Shown in pieces: positions 7,397 to 8,176 of a stretch of 8,176 bases of DNA (its first letter is position 1; each line of letters begins with the position of its first letter). Where the stretch lies: contig JABDRH010000628.1 in the NCBI GenBank assembly GCA_013041835.1, forward strand, positions 1-8,176. The letters run 5' to 3'. The notes under the pieces are model-generated. The model worked only from the letters and a program-made list of their open reading frames with translations, ran no database searches and had not been told where the DNA came from. The DNA is from Desulfatitalea sp. (GTDB lineage: Bacteria; Desulfobacterota; Desulfobacteria; Desulfobacterales; Desulfosarcinaceae). The translations under genes and the position numbers were made by a program.

Positions 7397-7570
7397 AAGA
7401 AATATGGATGGATAAATAGTTGGTCATTATTAAAAGTTTATTAATTCCAGAGGGTAATTTAGCCTTTGAGGGGGCCAATCGCATTCGAAAAAGAATTTTT
7501 CATGCATGTGACGTTATTTGTCAGTCGCTGTATCTTCCAATGATGGCGCGTCTGTTTTATTGGAATGCCA

Positions 7571-7598
7571 TTGACAATCCGCGTCACTTGATGATAAC
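7571..7598 (+). promoter_or_regulatory. Weak sigma-70-like promoter candidate toward the plus-strand pilin gene
   Basis: A perfect TTGACA (7571-7576) is followed after 16 nt by GATAAC (7593-7598), which matches TATAAT at four of six positions. If used, it would give a leader of about 300 nt before the ATG at 7904. No -24/-12 pair with correct spacing was found upstream of that gene. Matches of this quality are common in AT-rich DNA, so this is tentative. Confidence 0.25.
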
Positions 7599-7609
7599 CA
7601 TCATCATAT

Positions 7610-7636
7610 TATTTTAATATACTTTGGTGATGTGCC
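7610..7636 (+). repeat. Intergenic repeat element, copy 2 (TATTTTAAT-N5-TTGGTGATGTGCC)
   Basis: TATTTTAAT (7610-7618), 5 nt, then TTGGTGATGTGCC (7624-7636). It is the near-identical partner of the element at 7372-7396, 240 bp away. It also has a palindromic frame, TTTGG at 7623-7627 and CCAAA at 7644-7648, but with wider spacing than copy 1. Being between the two divergent genes, it could serve either. Confidence 0.4.
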
Positions 7637-7796
7637 CTATTTGCCAAACGATTCCGGTGGGGGTGCTCATCAAAGAGCCGAAACACTACAAGGCTTCAAT
7701 TCCGAGTCCATTTTGTTTCTCGGTTTGCTCGTCCGATCTGATTCCGCTTTGCGCCTATCCGTGTCGGGGAGCACATTGACGATCCCGGCGCTTATG

Positions 7797-7822
7797 GGTA
7801 GACGGTGGTAGAACCGTCTATC
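7797..7822 (+). other. Hairpin in the leader of the plus-strand pilin gene
   Basis: TAGACGGT (7799-7806) and ACCGTCTA (7813-7820) are perfect inverted repeats with a 6-nt loop GGTAGA. The stem extends to 10 pairs with one G-U pair and one G-C pair outside. No run of T follows, so it is not an obvious intrinsic terminator. It sits about 80 nt before the start codon and could be an RNA structure or a protein operator. Confidence 0.4.
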
Positions 7823-7893
7823 GGTTGGGTAGAACGGGGCTGTTTGCTCGTTAGGGAAGCATTTGTGTGGTTTTTGATGCTGGATATGCCATC

Positions 7894-7898
7894 GGAGG
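7894..7898 (+). promoter_or_regulatory. Ribosome binding site deciding the start of the plus-strand pilin
   Basis: GGAGG is followed by 5 nt and ATG at 7904. In-frame ATGs at 7877 and 7886 lack a comparable site and would place the GGAGG inside the coding region, so 7904 is preferred. Confidence 0.7.
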
Positions 7899-7903
7899 AC
7901 GCG

Positions 7904-8176
7904 ATGCCGGATAGAATAAATATTGCCGGTTTTACACTTATCGAATTAATGGCGACAGTCGGCATTATTTCCATTTTAGCCACCGCCGGCGGTTTCGGCA
8001 TCAACAGTATTCTGCCGGACCTTCGGCTCAGCGCGGCGGCCAGGGAGTTAAAAGCGAACATGAATCTGGCACGCCTGCAAGCGGTTCGGGAAAACAAGGC
8101 TGTGTTGGTTGCCTTTCACCCGGATCGGGAAAGCTACGATATTCGTATCGATTCGAACGGAAACGGTAGCCCTGAT
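7904..8176 (+). CDS. GspH/FimT-like prepilin (3' end outside window)
   Basis: The first 91 residues of a second GspH/FimT-type pilin-like protein are visible. A very short leader (MPDRINIAG) precedes FTLIELMATVGIISILATAG: cleavage is expected after G9, and E14 is mature Glu5. The next part, LRLSAAARELKANMNLARLQAVRENKAVLVAF, has the family pattern of a helix with 'dL..AR..Av..n..v.v.f', followed by strand YDIRI. The visible end, DSNGNGSPD (83-91), is an Asp/Asn loop of calcium-binding type, at a place where FimT/GspH proteins often carry a polar loop. The gene is divergent from the pilin operon and differs strongly from its FimT outside the N-terminus, so it is not a recent duplicate. It may open a second pilin or type II secretion pseudopilin cluster; only the sequence to the right can decide. 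Confidence 0.88.
   Translation, partial: MPDRINIAGFTLIELMATVGIISILATAGGFGINSILPDLRLSAAARELKANMNLARLQAVRENKAVLVAFHPDRESYDIRIDSNGNGSPD

Larger units (their letters stand above)
7134..7903. other. Divergent intergenic region without a convincing gene
   Basis: This stretch between the two divergent pilin genes is clearly more AT-rich than the flanking genes, especially at 7245-7625. I see no open frame with a good ribosome site. A 65-codon frame starting with TTG at 7420 has no Shine-Dalgarno and no recognisable protein. The region holds the sigma-54 promoter candidate, the IHF site candidate, the repeated TTGGTGAYGTGCC-type elements, a sigma-70-like candidate and the hairpin at 7797-7822, each listed separately. 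Its length is generous for a simple promoter pair, which fits remote activator sites. Confidence 0.7.

Noticed and set aside
7383..7399. A perfect -24 box TTGGCACG of sigma-54 type on the minus strand.
   Set aside because: The -12 box is missing: CAAG stands where TTGC is required, so it is unlikely to be a promoter on its own.
7420..7617. A 65-codon plus-strand frame in the intergenic region.
   Set aside because: It starts with TTG directly after an in-frame stop, lacks a ribosome site, has no recognisable sequence, and overlaps the repeat elements and AT-rich regulatory DNA.
7640..7760. A cyclic-di-nucleotide (GEMM) riboswitch, suggested by GCCAAACGATTCC...GGTGGGGG...AAAGAGCC.
   Set aside because: The conserved GGCAAAC and GACGCAAAGCC cores and the tetraloop receptor are not present; the likeness is superficial.

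Overview
The window carries a type IV pilus minor-pilin operon on the minus strand, followed, across a divergent intergenic region of about 770 bp, by the start of a second pilin-like gene on the plus strand. The gene set, the style of the PilY1 protein (DNSGSM integrin-like site, 'NWLCMRR...GG' block, ADPC/GGES C-terminal block), the moderately high GC of the genes and the AT-rich, apparently sigma-54-driven promoter region suggest a Gram-negative bacterium. A Desulfobacterota/deltaproteobacterial relative of the sulfate or metal reducers is my best guess. That is an inference from protein style only; no taxonomic marker is present.

Minus strand, in order of transcription: a FimT/GspH-type minor pilin (7133 to 6636), PilW (6624 to 5683), PilV (5640 to 5233), PilX (5175 to 4606) and PilY1 (4519 running off the left edge). 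All five genes read the same way, with gaps of 11, 42, 57 and 86 nt, so they probably form one transcript. In related systems the minor pilins form a priming complex that starts pilus assembly and sits at the tip, and PilY1 is the large secreted tip adhesin/mechanosensor carried by it. PilY1 has no in-window complete ORF because its stop lies beyond base 1; 1506 residues are visible and its reading frame agrees at every checkpoint.

Between 7134 and 7903 there is no convincing gene. On the minus strand it holds a strong -24/-12 (sigma-54) promoter candidate at 7197-7213 and a perfect consensus match for an IHF site at 7275-7287. Further upstream are repeated TTGGTGAYGTGCC-like elements that could be activator sites. 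This is the classical layout of an enhancer-dependent sigma-54 promoter. On the plus side there is a weaker sigma-70-like candidate and a perfect 8-bp hairpin in what would be a long leader of the plus-strand gene.

Plus strand, 7904 to the right edge: the first 91 residues of another GspH/FimT-like prepilin with its own Shine-Dalgarno sequence, probably the first gene of a second pilin or pseudopilin set.

Points worth a second look are the concentration of Asp/Asn-rich calcium-type loops in PilW (four), PilY1 (six) and the plus-strand pilin (one), the beta-sandwich-like insert that splits the PilY1 von Willebrand A domain, and the sigma-54/IHF/repeat promoter architecture.
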